This document shows positions 26,804-36,651 of a DNA stretch of 64,000 nt, piece after piece. The DNA is from Aliidiomarina haloalkalitolerans (GTDB lineage Bacteria > Pseudomonadota > Gammaproteobacteria > Enterobacterales > Alteromonadaceae), in contig NZ_PIPI01000001.1 of NCBI RefSeq assembly GCF_003987315.1, forward strand, positions 1-64,000, read 5' to 3'. The translations under genes and the position numbers were made by a program. Position 1 is the first letter of the stretch. Each line of letters starts with the position of its first letter. Under the pieces are notes generated by a model, which ran no database searches, was not told where the DNA came from, and saw nothing but the letters and a program-made list of their open reading frames with translations.

Positions 26804-27361
26804 ATGACTCATTATACCGCTGCCGATATGCGCAGTAATTATATTGCGCGCCGCATCACACCGGTTGAAAACTTTCCGAAGCCGGGTATACGTTTTCGCG
26901 ATATTACCCCGGCATTACAAGACCCACGAGCATTGCGCAACAGTATCGATTTGTTCGCTGAACGTTATGACAACATGGGCTTAACCCAAGTTGTTGCCGT
27001 GGAAGCTCGCGGTTTTATTTTCTCTGCCGCACTCGCAGACCGTTTGGGGATTGGTTTAACGCTCATTCGTAAAGCGGGTAAATTGCCGCGTGACGTGTTC
27101 TCGGCAAGTTATATGCTCGAGTACGGCGACGATGTTCTCGAGTTGCACAAAGACGCCCTGAAGCCGCGTGACAAGGTTATCATCATGGATGACATGCTCG
27201 CCACTGGCGGGACTATCTCTGCTGCGGTGGATTTAGTTCGCAAGACACCGGCGACGATTATGGAAACTGCGTTTGTCTGTGAATTATTATATTTAGGCGG
27301 GCGTAAAAAGCTCGATCAAATGGGTATTAACAGTTACGCTATTTGTGCGTTCGACGAATAA
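26804..27361 (+). CDS. apt: Adenine phosphoribosyltransferase
   Basis: This purine-salvage enzyme makes AMP from adenine and PRPP. The 185-residue product has FPKPGIRFRDITPAL near residues 24-38, VEARGFIFSAALA, and the PRPP loop VIIMDDMLATGGT at 125-137. Position immediately upstream of dnaX is the same as in E. coli. Confidence 0.96.
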   Translation: MTHYTAADMRSNYIARRITPVENFPKPGIRFRDITPALQDPRALRNSIDLFAERYDNMGLTQVVAVEARGFIFSAALADRLGIGLTLIRKAGKLPRDVFSASYMLEYGDDVLELHKDALKPRDKVIIMDDMLATGGTISAAVDLVRKTPATIMETAFVCELLYLGGRKKLDQMGINSYAICAFDE

Positions 27362-27398
27362 TAAAATCCGATAATAATCATAAAATAATGGAGGCGGC

Positions 27399-30023
27399 AT
27401 GAGTTACCAAGTGCTGGCACGGAAATGGCGACCACGGAATTTTACCGAAGTGGTTGGACAACAACACGTGTTGCAGGCACTCACGAATGCCTTAACTCAT
27501 CAGCGCCTCCATCATGCTTATTTACTGACAGGAACTCGCGGCGTCGGTAAAACCACCATCGCTCGAATTCTGTCACGCAGCCTAAACTGTGAAATCGGTA
27601 TTACGGCCACCCCGTGTGGCGAATGTTCATCCTGTGTCGACATTGAAGCAGGCCGTTTCGTCGACTTGATGGAGATTGATGCAGCGTCACGGACCAAGGT
27701 CGAAGACACTCGCGAAATTCTTGAGAACGTGCAGTACCGGCCAACCAGTGGCCGCTACAAGGTCTACCTCATTGACGAAGTGCACATGCTCTCTCGGCAT
27801 AGTTTTAATGCGCTGTTGAAAACCCTCGAAGAGCCGCCTCCCCATGTGATTTTCTTGCTAGCGACGACCGATCCGGACAAGTTGCCAGTGACTGTGTTGT
27901 CGCGCTGTTTGCAGTTTAATTTACGCGGGCTCACCCGAGACGAAATTAGTGGCCAGCTTGAACATATTCTGCAAGCAGAGCAAATTCCGTATGACGCGGC
28001 TGCGTTGTCGCTGTTAGCGCGCTCGGCGAACGGCAGCATGCGTGATGCTTTAAGCTTAACCGACCAAGCCATTGCCCAAGGCAATCAGGCCGTACGCGAA
28101 GATGTGGTCGCGCAAATGCTGGGTCGGATTGATGCGCATAATTTACTGGAGTTGGTTGCAGCCGTGCATAGCGGTGATGTGACTAAAACGTTGACCATGT
28201 TACGTGAGTTAGCTCAGCGAGTGCCGGATGTGGCTGGAATTTTAGCGGAGTTACAAGGGCTATTGCATCAACTTGCGCTGGTACAAGTGGCGCCAAGCTT
28301 GCTCGATTCAGAGTTATTGGCGCAAAGGGAACAGCTACAGGCGTTGGCCGCAGAAATTCCGGCGCCGGCGTTGCAAGTTTATTACCGTTTAGTTATTGAA
28401 GGCCGTCGCGAGTTGCCGTTTGCGGCAGATACCATGAGCGGGGTCGAAATGACCTTGTTGCGCTTAGTCGCGTTTCGTCCTCAGGTTGCGGGGGCAACGA
28501 CGCCGGGAAAGCCAGCAAAGGTTGAAGAAAAGCAGGTTGCTGAACCTGCGACAAATTATGACGCTGAAGCGACTGATAAACCGGCCGCACCTTCTGTTGA
28601 AGAGTCTGCAGTTGCAGAGGCTGAGGTTGTGGTGCCTGAGGTTGCAGAGTCTGAGGTTACAGAGTCTTCAGAAAAAGCGCCTTCGGTTGCCGAGTCTGCA
28701 GTTTTAGAGCAGTCGACAGCAGAGCCTGCACCTGCAGAACCTCAAACCGTTGCGACCGCTGATACAGTACCCAAGCAAGATGTCATGACGAGTTCGGCTC
28801 AACAGGCATCTGTTCAAGCTTCTCCAGTTGCGCCAGGAACTGCTCAGCCAGTGTCGAAGGATCATGAAGCAAGGCAGGATAGTGCAGCTGAATTTCCATT
28901 TGCTGATGACGACGAAGATGATGATTTGATGGCCTTGCATGCCCAACAGCAAGAGCTAGAGCAGCAGGCTCATTCCTACCAAATGCAAGCTCAGCAGTCG
29001 CAAGCACAGCAGTCACAAGAGCAGCAGTCACAAGAGCAACAGGCTACAGCGAACCATAAGCCGGCAGGCGGTGCTCGACAAGCAGCTCAGCAGGTAACAG
29101 AAACAACGTCGTCAGCAATGCCCGAGACGCCTTCCGGGTCAACGGCTTCAGGCTTGGCCAGTTTAATTGCAACGCGTGATGCGCTGTCTCGCAAGAATCG
29201 CCGTGAACCGACTGTCGTGAATTCGGGGCAACGCATTGCAGCGCAAGTGCCAGAAACCGCAGGAGAGCAGATAAAGCCTGAAACGCACGCTACAGAAACG
29301 GCAGTAGAGCAGATAAAGCCTGAAACGCACGCTACAGAAACGGCAGTAGAGCAGAAAAAGCCTGGAACAGCGGAGCTGTTAGTAGAGCCTGATTCTGCAG
29401 TACAATCAAAATCCGAGTCTGTGGCGCAAGTTCAAGTGTTAGCTGAGCAAACTGCATCAGAGCCTTCGCCAGAGCCAGCACCAAAACTAGCGCCAGAGCT
29501 TTCACCAAAACCTTCGCCAAAGCCTTCGCCAAAACCTTCGCCAAAGCCTGCCTCAGGGGTGGCGACTGCTATAACAGCAACGCACGATCAAGCGGCGCAA
29601 GCGCCAACCGAGCAAGCCAAAAGCACTGCAGACGACGGCGAAATTCGTTTTGCCGCCCAAGTTGACGAATGGAGTGCATTGGTTGATCGTCTCGAGGTTG
29701 TTGGGCGAACTCGACAAGTGTTATTGAACGCCTACCTGCAGCGGTCTGAACAGGGTTTACGTTTAGTCGTGGACGAGTCACAACGTGCCTTACTGTCGGG
29801 GCATATGGAAGCGAGTTTGCGACATGAGCTCGGTAAAGTCCTCGATGCCAATCAGCTACACATTGAACTCGGTCAACCCGAAAAAACGCCATTTCAGATT
29901 CAACAAGACATTGATGCGCAGCGTTTAGCAGCGGCAAAACAGCGATTGGACGAACACCCGGCTATTCAGCGCTTGCAATCGGAGCTGGCAGCCCAAATAT
30001 CTGACGTACGCGTACTGCATTAA
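27399..30023 (+). CDS. dnaX: DNA polymerase III tau subunit (clamp loader)
   Basis: The 874-residue product carries the AAA+ clamp-loader core. Walker A is GTRGVGKT (45-52), the zinc module uses C64, C73, C76 and C79, and DEVH (126-129) is Walker B. SRC (sensor/arginine finger) and domain III follow to about residue 370. The C-terminal tau domain (about 740-874; DDGEIRFAAQVDEWSALVDRLEV) binds the polymerase and DnaB. The protein is about 230 residues longer than E. coli tau (643) because of a linker of roughly 370 residues made of Glu, Ala, Gln, Ser, Pro and Thr. That linker includes several repeat arrays. No clear A AAA AAG frameshift signal for gamma was found. Confidence 0.95.
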   Translation: MSYQVLARKWRPRNFTEVVGQQHVLQALTNALTHQRLHHAYLLTGTRGVGKTTIARILSRSLNCEIGITATPCGECSSCVDIEAGRFVDLMEIDAASRTKVEDTREILENVQYRPTSGRYKVYLIDEVHMLSRHSFNALLKTLEEPPPHVIFLLATTDPDKLPVTVLSRCLQFNLRGLTRDEISGQLEHILQAEQIPYDAAALSLLARSANGSMRDALSLTDQAIAQGNQAVREDVVAQMLGRIDAHNLLELVAAVHSGDVTKTLTMLRELAQRVPDVAGILAELQGLLHQLALVQVAPSLLDSELLAQREQLQALAAEIPAPALQVYYRLVIEGRRELPFAADTMSGVEMTLLRLVAFRPQVAGATTPGKPAKVEEKQVAEPATNYDAEATDKPAAPSVEESAVAEAEVVVPEVAESEVTESSEKAPSVAESAVLEQSTAEPAPAEPQTVATADTVPKQDVMTSSAQQASVQASPVAPGTAQPVSKDHEARQDSAAEFPFADDDEDDDLMALHAQQQELEQQAHSYQMQAQQSQAQQSQEQQSQEQQATANHKPAGGARQAAQQVTETTSSAMPETPSGSTASGLASLIATRDALSRKNRREPTVVNSGQRIAAQVPETAGEQIKPETHATETAVEQIKPETHATETAVEQKKPGTAELLVEPDSAVQSKSESVAQVQVLAEQTASEPSPEPAPKLAPELSPKPSPKPSPKPSPKPASGVATAITATHDQAAQAPTEQAKSTADDGEIRFAAQVDEWSALVDRLEVVGRTRQVLLNAYLQRSEQGLRLVVDESQRALLSGHMEASLRHELGKVLDANQLHIELGQPEKTPFQIQQDIDAQRLAAAKQRLDEHPAIQRLQSELAAQISDVRVLH
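29265..29354 (+). repeat. 42-bp tandem repeat in the dnaX linker
   Basis: Two identical 42-bp units (29265-29306 and 29307-29348) and the start of a third encode VEQIKPETHATETA repeats. Nearby linker parts also repeat: QSQAQQSQEQQSQEQQ around 28990-29040 and a run of P(K/E)PSPKPSPK around 29460-29550. Confidence 0.95.
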
Positions 30024-30109
30024 CGGTTGACGTTCCGTCCATGAGGGCCCTGTGGTATGCTTTCAGCACATTGTCCGAAGATTTTTTTGATTAAGAAGAG
30101 AGAAAAAGC

Positions 30110-30442
30110 ATGTTCAAAGGTGGTTTAGGTAACATGATGAAGCAGGCGCAGCAGATGCAGGAAAAAATGCAGCAGGCGCAGGCAGAAATCGCTCGTATGG
30201 AAGTCACTGGTGAGGCGGGTGCGGGCATGGTTAAAGTCACCATGTATGGTAACCACAACGTTAAACGTGTGGCTATCGACCCAAACTTGTTTGGTGACGA
30301 AGACGACCGTGAAATGCTCGAAGACTTAATTGCTGCAGCAACCAATGACGCAGTGCGTCGGGTTGAAGAAGCAACCAAAGAGAAGATGGGCTCAATTGCT
30401 GGTGGTATGGGTTTGCCGCCGGGCATGAAACTACCATTTTAA
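30110..30442 (+). CDS. ybaB: YbaB/EbfC nucleoid-associated protein
   Basis: A small DNA-binding protein (110 residues) usually encoded between dnaX and recR. It starts [22 protein letters not shown], then has [19 protein letters not shown], and a C-terminal helix, with [10 protein letters not shown] as the ending. AGAGAGAAAAAGC precedes the ATG. Forms the conserved dnaX-ybaB-recR unit. Confidence 0.96.
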   Translation: MFKGGLGNMMKQAQQMQEKMQQAQAEIARMEVTGEAGAGMVKVTMYGNHNVKRVAIDPNLFGDEDDREMLEDLIAAATNDAVRRVEEATKEKMGSIAGGMGLPPGMKLPF

Positions 30443-30449
30443 TTGCCGC

Positions 30450-30477
30450 TTAGGCCGGCCTTGTCGCCGTTTTCCCG
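30450..30477. repeat. GGCCGGCC-containing intergenic element, copy 1
   Basis: TTAGGCCGGCCTTGTCGCCG then TTTTCCCG lies between ybaB and recR. It aligns over about 28 bases, with roughly five differences, to the sequence at 33170-33198 after htpG. It may be an extragenic repeat unit. Confidence 0.5.
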
Positions 30478-30506
30478 TAACCTTTCATCATGAAGAAGTC
30501 TGACTC

Positions 30507-31109
30507 ATGAAAACATACAGTCCAGCGATTTCAGCATTGATTGACGCCCTAAGGGTGTTACCGGGTGTGGGACAAAAAACGGCGCAACGGATGGCCTTCC
30601 AGTTGCTTGAAAAGCAACGAGACGGCGCAGCAAAGCTCGCAGATAGCCTATCCCATGCACTCGAAGTGGTTGGGCGCTGCTCCTCTTGCCGAACCCTCAC
30701 CGAAGCTGATATCTGCTCGATTTGTGCTGACCCAGTGCGAGCCGAGGAAAAACTCTTGTGTATTGTTGAATCACCAGCTGATGTGTTGGCGGTTGAGCAA
30801 ACTAGTCAGTTTCGTGGCCAGTATTTTGTGCTGATGGGGCGGCTGTCGCCACTCGATGGCATTGGCCCCGCTGACATTGGCTTGGATTTACTGGAACAGC
30901 GCTTCGAACAAGGCAACATCGACGAAGTTATTTTGGCAACCAATCCAACCATGGAAGGCGATGCAACCGCATATTTTATTGCCGACCTTGCCCGCCGCTA
31001 TCAGATTAAAACCTCCCGCATTGCCCATGGCGTCCCGGTCGGTGGAGAACTCGAATATGTCGACCACACGACCCTAGGTCATGCCTTCTCTGGGCGCAAA
31101 ACGTTCTAA
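30507..31109 (+). CDS. recR: Recombination protein RecR
   Basis: RecR acts with RecF and RecO to load RecA on gapped DNA. The 200 residues contain an N-terminal helix-hairpin-helix ([17 protein letters not shown]), a zinc finger with C58, C61, C70 and C73, a Toprim domain from about residue 80 ([15 protein letters not shown], with [16 protein letters not shown]) and the C-terminal [17 protein letters not shown] motif. Length and order are typical. Confidence 0.97.
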   Translation: MKTYSPAISALIDALRVLPGVGQKTAQRMAFQLLEKQRDGAAKLADSLSHALEVVGRCSSCRTLTEADICSICADPVRAEEKLLCIVESPADVLAVEQTSQFRGQYFVLMGRLSPLDGIGPADIGLDLLEQRFEQGNIDEVILATNPTMEGDATAYFIADLARRYQIKTSRIAHGVPVGGELEYVDHTTLGHAFSGRKTF

Positions 31110-31110
31110 T

Positions 31111-31156
31111 TGAAAATTTTCCGTGAAAATTTTTGCTTGAAATTTTTCGCTTGAAA
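31111..31156. repeat. Degenerate 13-14-bp tandem repeat upstream of htpG
   Basis: TGAAAATTTTCCG, TGAAAATTTTTGCT, TGAAATTTTTCGCT and TGAAATAAGG begin at 31111, 31124, 31138 and 31152. The last two boundaries each create a CTTGAAA box. Confidence 0.7.
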
Positions 31157-31178
31157 TAAGGTCTGCTGATCCCCATGT
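31150..31178 (+). promoter_or_regulatory. Sigma-32 heat-shock promoter of htpG
   Basis: CTTGAAA at 31150-31156 and CCCCATGT at 31171-31178 are separated by 14 bp, matching the sigma-32 consensus (CTTGAAA, 11-16 bp, CCCCATNT) almost perfectly. It lies about 45 bp before the htpG start. Confidence 0.88.
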
Positions 31179-31223
31179 GATAACTAGGGTTAATCAACTT
31201 AGTTATTCAGGAGAGAAATCACC

Positions 31224-33140
31224 ATGGCTGATAGTCAGCATGCTGAAAAACACGGGTTTCAGACGGAAGTAAAACAGCTTTTGCATCTGATGATTCATTC
31301 GCTGTATTCAAATAAGGAAATTTTCCTGCGGGAATTAATCTCAAACGCTTCTGACGCGGCCGATAAGCTGCGCTTTAAAGCGTTACAGAATAATGACCTG
31401 TTTGAAGGTGATGCAGAACTGCGCGTGCGCTTGAGTGTCGATAAAGACGCACGCACGATAACCATTAGTGATAACGGTATCGGCATGACCCGCGACGAGG
31501 TTATGAGCAACCTCGGCACGATCGCGAAGTCGGGTACCAAAGAATTCTTTAGCCAATTGTCTGGCGACCAAGCGAAAGACTCACAGCTAATCGGTCAGTT
31601 CGGGGTTGGTTTCTACTCGGCGTTTATTGTTGCCGACCGCGTCACGGTGCGCACGCGTGCGGCAGGAGTTGCTGCGGCAGAAGGTGTCGAGTGGCAGTCG
31701 GAAGGTGATGGCGAATTTACCATTGCAGCATTAAACAAACCGTCACGTGGCACTGAAATCACCTTGCATCTGCGGGAAGGTGAAGAAGAGTTTCTGGACA
31801 GCTGGAAACTCCGCTCGATTGTGACTACCTATTCAGACCATCTGAATATTCCAGTGCAAATGTGGCAGGACGAAACCCCTGAGCGCGACGGCCCAGACGG
31901 TGAGAAAATCCCTGCAGAGCCGGGTCAATGGGAAACTGTGAATGCCGGTAAAGCACTGTGGCTGCGCGAGAAAGCGGACATCAGCGAAGACGAATACAAA
32001 GAGTTTTATAAGAGTGTTGCCCATGACTTCGATGAGCCGTTGCTGTGGTCACACAATAAGGTCGAAGGTAAGCATGAGTACACGAGCTTGCTGTACATTC
32101 CAAAGCGAGCGCCGTGGGACTTATGGAACCGTGACAATCAAAAAGGCATTAAGCTTTATGTGCAGCGGGTGTTCATTATGGACGACGCTGAGCAGTTTAT
32201 GCCGACCTACCTACGCTTTGTCCGCGGTTTGATTGACTCGAATGATTTACCGTTGAACGTGTCGCGGGAAATTCTGCAAGACAACAAAGTCACGCGTGCT
32301 ATGCGCAGCGGAAATACGAAGAAAGTGTTGCAGAGCTTGGCGAAATTAGCGCGTGATGACCAAGAAGCTTATGCGAGTTTCTGGGATAACTTCGGTAATG
32401 TCCTAAAAGAAGGTCCAGCTGAAGACCAAGCGAATATTGAGCGAATTTGTGAGTTGTTGCGCTTTGCAAGTACCCATGAAGACAGTGACAAGCAGCGCGT
32501 GTCGCTTGATAGCTATATTGAGCGCATGAAAGAAGGCCAGGACAAGATCTACTACATTGTTGCGGATAGCTACGAAGCTGCGAAGAACAATCCAGCCTTG
32601 GAAATCTTCCGTAAGAAAGGCGTTGAAGTCTTGTTGTTGTCAGATCGTATCGACGAATGGTTAATGAGCCATCTTGATGAGTACCAAGAGAAGAAATTCC
32701 AGTCGGTCACGCGTGGTGATTTAGACCTCGGCAGCATGGAAGACGAGGCGGAGAAGCAAGAGCACGAACAGCTTGAGAAAGACTTTGAAGCGACGGTTGA
32801 ACGGTTCAGCAAAACGCTTGGTGAGAAAGTGAAGAAAGTGCGAGTGACGCACCGTTTAACGGATTCACCGGCGTGTATTGTCACCGACGAGAACGACATG
32901 TCGACACAAATGGCGAAGCTGATGGAAGCGGCCGGGCAGAAAGTGCCAGAAACGAAATATATTTTCGAGTTAAACCCGGATCATCCGCTCGTCCAACGCA
33001 TTGCCAATGAGCAAGACGACGCACGTTTTGGTGAGTGGGCGGAAGTCCTGCTTGACCAAGCGACGTTAGCGGAACGGGGTAGCTTGAAAGACCCGAGCAG
33101 TTTCGTTCGCCGTTTGAATAAGCTGATGTTGGCGATGTAA
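31224..33140 (+). CDS. htpG: Chaperone HtpG (bacterial Hsp90)
   Basis: A cytoplasmic ATP-dependent chaperone of 638 residues. The ATP-binding domain has [30 protein letters not shown] and [13 protein letters not shown]. The middle domain has [25 protein letters not shown] and [11 protein letters not shown]; the C-terminal dimer domain is complete. CAGGAGAG precedes the ATG at 31224. Transcription from a sigma-32 type promoter explains heat induction. It lies between recR and adk, as in E. coli. Confidence 0.98.
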   Translation: MADSQHAEKHGFQTEVKQLLHLMIHSLYSNKEIFLRELISNASDAADKLRFKALQNNDLFEGDAELRVRLSVDKDARTITISDNGIGMTRDEVMSNLGTIAKSGTKEFFSQLSGDQAKDSQLIGQFGVGFYSAFIVADRVTVRTRAAGVAAAEGVEWQSEGDGEFTIAALNKPSRGTEITLHLREGEEEFLDSWKLRSIVTTYSDHLNIPVQMWQDETPERDGPDGEKIPAEPGQWETVNAGKALWLREKADISEDEYKEFYKSVAHDFDEPLLWSHNKVEGKHEYTSLLYIPKRAPWDLWNRDNQKGIKLYVQRVFIMDDAEQFMPTYLRFVRGLIDSNDLPLNVSREILQDNKVTRAMRSGNTKKVLQSLAKLARDDQEAYASFWDNFGNVLKEGPAEDQANIERICELLRFASTHEDSDKQRVSLDSYIERMKEGQDKIYYIVADSYEAAKNNPALEIFRKKGVEVLLLSDRIDEWLMSHLDEYQEKKFQSVTRGDLDLGSMEDEAEKQEHEQLEKDFEATVERFSKTLGEKVKKVRVTHRLTDSPACIVTDENDMSTQMAKLMEAAGQKVPETKYIFELNPDHPLVQRIANEQDDARFGEWAEVLLDQATLAERGSLKDPSSFVRRLNKLMLAM

Positions 33141-33169
33141 CTTACCGCTTTCGAGGTAAGTACAACGGT

Positions 33170-33220
33170 TAAGGCCGGCCATGTCGCGGTTTTTCGCCAT
33201 ATGCGACGATGGTCGGCCTT
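33170..33220. repeat. GGCCGGCC element copy 2, forming a long hairpin after htpG
   Basis: TAAGGCCGGCCATGTCGCGG resembles the ybaB-recR element. Here it also pairs with downstream sequence: AAGGCCGGCCATGTCGC (33171-33187) with GCGACGATGGTCGGCCTT (33203-33220), giving a long stem with small mismatches. The T-run after it is weak (GTTATTTG), so termination is only possible. Confidence 0.6.
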
Positions 33221-33289
33221 GTTATTTGAGGGCTTGAAAGGTAAAGTTGAGCGCATTATTTTCGAGACTTTCTAAAACTTGTCTTTTAA

Positions 33290-33958
<669 letters not shown>

Positions 33959-34038
33959 TTGGCCACAGGCACGAACTCGGTTACGCACCTGCTGTGACTT
34001 GGTGCTCGAGTTAGCTGCGAAGAAAGCGTAGAATAAGG

Positions 34039-34075
34039 CCCGGACAACTTCGGTTGGTCCGGGTTTCATTTTTTA
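34039..34075 (+). terminator. Rho-independent terminator after adk
   Basis: CCCGGAC-AAC (34039-34048) pairs with GTT-G-GTCCGGG (34053-34063) around TTCG, with one bulged G, followed by TTTCATTTTTTA. Confidence 0.88.
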
Positions 34076-34112
34076 ATTGCCTGCAGTAACGGCACGATGC
34101 AAGGAATACGTG

Positions 34113-34502
34113 ATGATTTTACCTATAACAAGTTTATTTGCAGGGTTATTGACGCTGTTGTTGTTAGTGCTGTCAATTCGGATTATTCGCCTGCGCTGGC
34201 GTGACAAAGTCGGCATTGGCACCGGTGAAAGCTTGGACTTAAAAGTCGCCGTGCGCATTCACGGTAACTTTACTGAATATGTGCCGTTAGCTTTGATCTT
34301 ATTAGCTCTGCTCGAATGGCAAGGTTTAAGCGCACTGTGGCTGTATGGGCTTGGTGGTTTGCTGTTTGTCGCCCGCGTTAATCATGCGATTGGCCTGACT
34401 AAAACCGCTGGTGTCAGTATTTACCGTACTATCGGAGTTCTAGGCACGTTCTTAATGCTGCTGATTGCAGCGATTCATTTGATTATTTTAGCGCTGGCTT
34501 AA
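34113..34502 (+). CDS. MAPEG family membrane protein
   Basis: The ATG at 34113 follows AAGGAATACGTG and gives 129 residues with four membrane spans. The segment SLDLKVAVRIHGNFTEYVPLALILLALLE, with the R-x-x-x-N-F-x-E-Y-x-P pattern, defines the MAPEG family (membrane-associated eicosanoid and glutathione metabolism proteins). Bacterial members such as YecN are uncharacterised or show glutathione transferase activity. The substrate is unknown. Confidence 0.85.
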   Translation: MILPITSLFAGLLTLLLLVLSIRIIRLRWRDKVGIGTGESLDLKVAVRIHGNFTEYVPLALILLALLEWQGLSALWLYGLGGLLFVARVNHAIGLTKTAGVSIYRTIGVLGTFLMLLIAAIHLIILALA

Positions 34503-34526
34503 GCGCAGAAGTTGGCAAGGTTTGGC

Positions 34527-35423
34527 ATGAATATCGTTGCATTACACAGCTCGCAAAGTCACTCGGGGCAGTGGAAAAACCTGCACAAAGCGTTGCTTGT
34601 TGAGGGTTTGCTTGCAGGCTCTGAAACGGCTGACGCGGGCACGACGACTGCAAGCATGGTTAGCAAAAGCACAGCTCAGGTACACGAATTTTTCGCCCCT
34701 GATTTAATCGGTTATGGTCGCGGTGCGCCGGTGAGCAAAGAGGCGGTCGATTTTCGCCTTGCCGATGAGCTGGCAGCGCTGACTGCTGACTCATCACAGC
34801 TGCCGTTCGCTGCGCGCCCAGGTCAAGAGCCTGTCGTGTTAGTTGGGCACTCGTATGGCGGCGCGTTGGCGTTGCAATGGGCGTTGCGCTATCCAGAGCA
34901 AGTGCGTGGTTTGGTGTTGTATGAACCGGTTAGTTTTCATGTCTTGCCAGCCGATAGTCCCGCACGCGCCGAAATTGTGGCGATTGCCGAGCAAATGGAC
35001 AACTTAAGTCTGGCCGAAGCTGCTGCGAGCTTTGTCGATTATTGGAATACCCCCGGCTATTTTGCTCGCTTACCAGAGCGGGCGCGAAGCCAAATGGTGA
35101 CGCAGCAAGCAAAAGTACAAGCGGACTTCCATGCGTTACTGGATGAGGCAACCGAGCTTGCTGACTATGCTGCGTTGCGCATGCCGGTGGTGTTAGTGCA
35201 TGGTACCGAATCTCCATTGTCGAGTCAGACTGTGGCGCAATGCTTGGCAGCAACAATACCTCATTGTCTGCACTTAGATGTGGCAGCAGGACATATGGCG
35301 CCACTGACGCAGGCTACAGTGGTGAACCCGCTGTTAGTGAACGGCTTGCGTTATGTGTTGCAAGCGAGTGCGAGCCCTGAGTCAACGCACAGCGTTCAGC
35401 AATCTGCCGCAGTTGACGGGTAG
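34527..35423 (+). CDS. Alpha/beta-hydrolase
   Basis: The 298-residue product (ATG at 34527) has the nucleophile elbow VLVGHSYGGALAL with S109, an acid in the region of VLVHGTESPLSS, and a late histidine in DVAAGHMAPLT, the standard triad of the fold. A serine/threonine/alanine-rich insert (SETADAGTTTASMVSKSTAQV) sits between the first strands at about residues 32-52. It is 11 bp upstream of the cysteine desulfurase gene. Substrate unknown; carboxylesterase, thioesterase or C-C hydrolase are all possible. Confidence 0.82.
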   Translation: MNIVALHSSQSHSGQWKNLHKALLVEGLLAGSETADAGTTTASMVSKSTAQVHEFFAPDLIGYGRGAPVSKEAVDFRLADELAALTADSSQLPFAARPGQEPVVLVGHSYGGALALQWALRYPEQVRGLVLYEPVSFHVLPADSPARAEIVAIAEQMDNLSLAEAAASFVDYWNTPGYFARLPERARSQMVTQQAKVQADFHALLDEATELADYAALRMPVVLVHGTESPLSSQTVAQCLAATIPHCLHLDVAAGHMAPLTQATVVNPLLVNGLRYVLQASASPESTHSVQQSAAVDG

Positions 35424-35434
35424 CGAGTCAAGCT

Positions 35435-36619
35435 ATGAATCTTCGTTCAGATTTTCCGCTGTTTCAGGCCCAACCGGATTTAGTCTATCTAGACAGCGCT
35501 TCGTCCTGTCAGGTGCCTGAAGTTGTAGTGACAGCAATGGCCGATTATTTGCGTTATCACCATGCTAATGTACACCGCGGTAATTACCAACTGAGCCAAG
35601 CAGCGACTGCCATGTATGAAGCTGCTCGGGAGCGCGTCGCAGTGTTTTTTAACAGCAGTGCTGCACAGGTTGTCTTCACCAAAGGCACGACGGATAGTCT
35701 GAATTTGCTTGCTGCTGGCCTCGCTGAACGGGTGCAAGCAGGCGACAATGTGGTGGTGAGTTTAGCAGAGCATCATGCTAATTTTTTACCCTGGCAGCAG
35801 TTGTGTGCCGCCAAAGGCGCTGAGCTGAGAGTGATTCCGCTGGCAACCGATGGTACGTTCGCCAATCTGCCCATAGACCAACGCACGCGTGTGGTGGCGG
35901 TGACCCACGCGAGTAACGTGCTGGGTGTGGTCAACGAACTGACGGATATTACTGCAGCAGCGCAAGCAGTGGGCGCTTATGTGGTGGTTGACGCCGCTCA
36001 GACGGCCGCACATCTGACTCTTGAGCCGACGGCTTTGGGTATCGATGCTTTAGCGTTTTCTGGACATAAAGTGTATGGGCCAACCGGCATCGGCGCCCTG
36101 TGGTTGAGCCCGCGCGCGGTAGCCGAGTTACCGCTGTATCAAGTGGGTGGTGGTATTGTGCGCACGGTCAGTGCGACGCACAGTGACTATGTGCAAGGTG
36201 TCCAGCGTTTTGAGCCAGGCACGCCGAATTTGGTTGGTATTGCTGGCTTAGTGGCGGCCTTGGACTTCCTTGCGGCGGCGCGCGCACAGGGCAGCCATGC
36301 TTACTTGCGCGATTTAACTCAGCAGTTGCTCAGTATGCTTAAAGATTTTCCGCAATTACGGCTGTTGCCGCATGGCGATGGCACGATTCCAGTGGTGAGT
36401 GTGACCAGCGACGATCCGGATGTGCATCGGAATGATCTCGCTATGCTGCTCGACCAGCAACAGATTGCCGCACGTAGCGGTCATCATTGCGCACAGCCGT
36501 TGGTGCAGCATTACACGACACAAGGCTGTTTGCGCTTTTCACTCGGTGTTTATAATCAGGCGACTGACATTCAGCGCTTGCAGCAAGGTTTAAGCAAAGC
36601 GTTTGCTTTGCTCGGGTAG
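35435..36619 (+). CDS. Cysteine desulfurase, SufS/CsdA group
   Basis: A PLP enzyme that removes sulfur from cysteine as a persulfide for Fe-S clusters or other sulfur carriers. The 394 residues include VVDAAQT (187-190 region), the PLP lysine K212 in FSGHKVYGPTG and the catalytic C352 in AARSGHHCAQP, the arrangement of group II (SufS/CsdA) enzymes. No sufE, csdE, sufBCD or csdL gene is adjacent, so which partner it serves is open. Lies between a hydrolase and a MATE transporter gene, probably in one transcript. Confidence 0.93.
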   Translation: MNLRSDFPLFQAQPDLVYLDSASSCQVPEVVVTAMADYLRYHHANVHRGNYQLSQAATAMYEAARERVAVFFNSSAAQVVFTKGTTDSLNLLAAGLAERVQAGDNVVVSLAEHHANFLPWQQLCAAKGAELRVIPLATDGTFANLPIDQRTRVVAVTHASNVLGVVNELTDITAAAQAVGAYVVVDAAQTAAHLTLEPTALGIDALAFSGHKVYGPTGIGALWLSPRAVAELPLYQVGGGIVRTVSATHSDYVQGVQRFEPGTPNLVGIAGLVAALDFLAAARAQGSHAYLRDLTQQLLSMLKDFPQLRLLPHGDGTIPVVSVTSDDPDVHRNDLAMLLDQQQIAARSGHHCAQPLVQHYTTQGCLRFSLGVYNQATDIQRLQQGLSKAFALLG

Positions 36620-36651
36620 CGCACGTTTGTTGATTTGAGGTATGCAAAGTC

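Noticed and set aside
28783-29031. Minus-strand frames across the dnaX linker
   Set aside because: They arise from the biased repeat composition of the linker and lack ribosome sites or family features.
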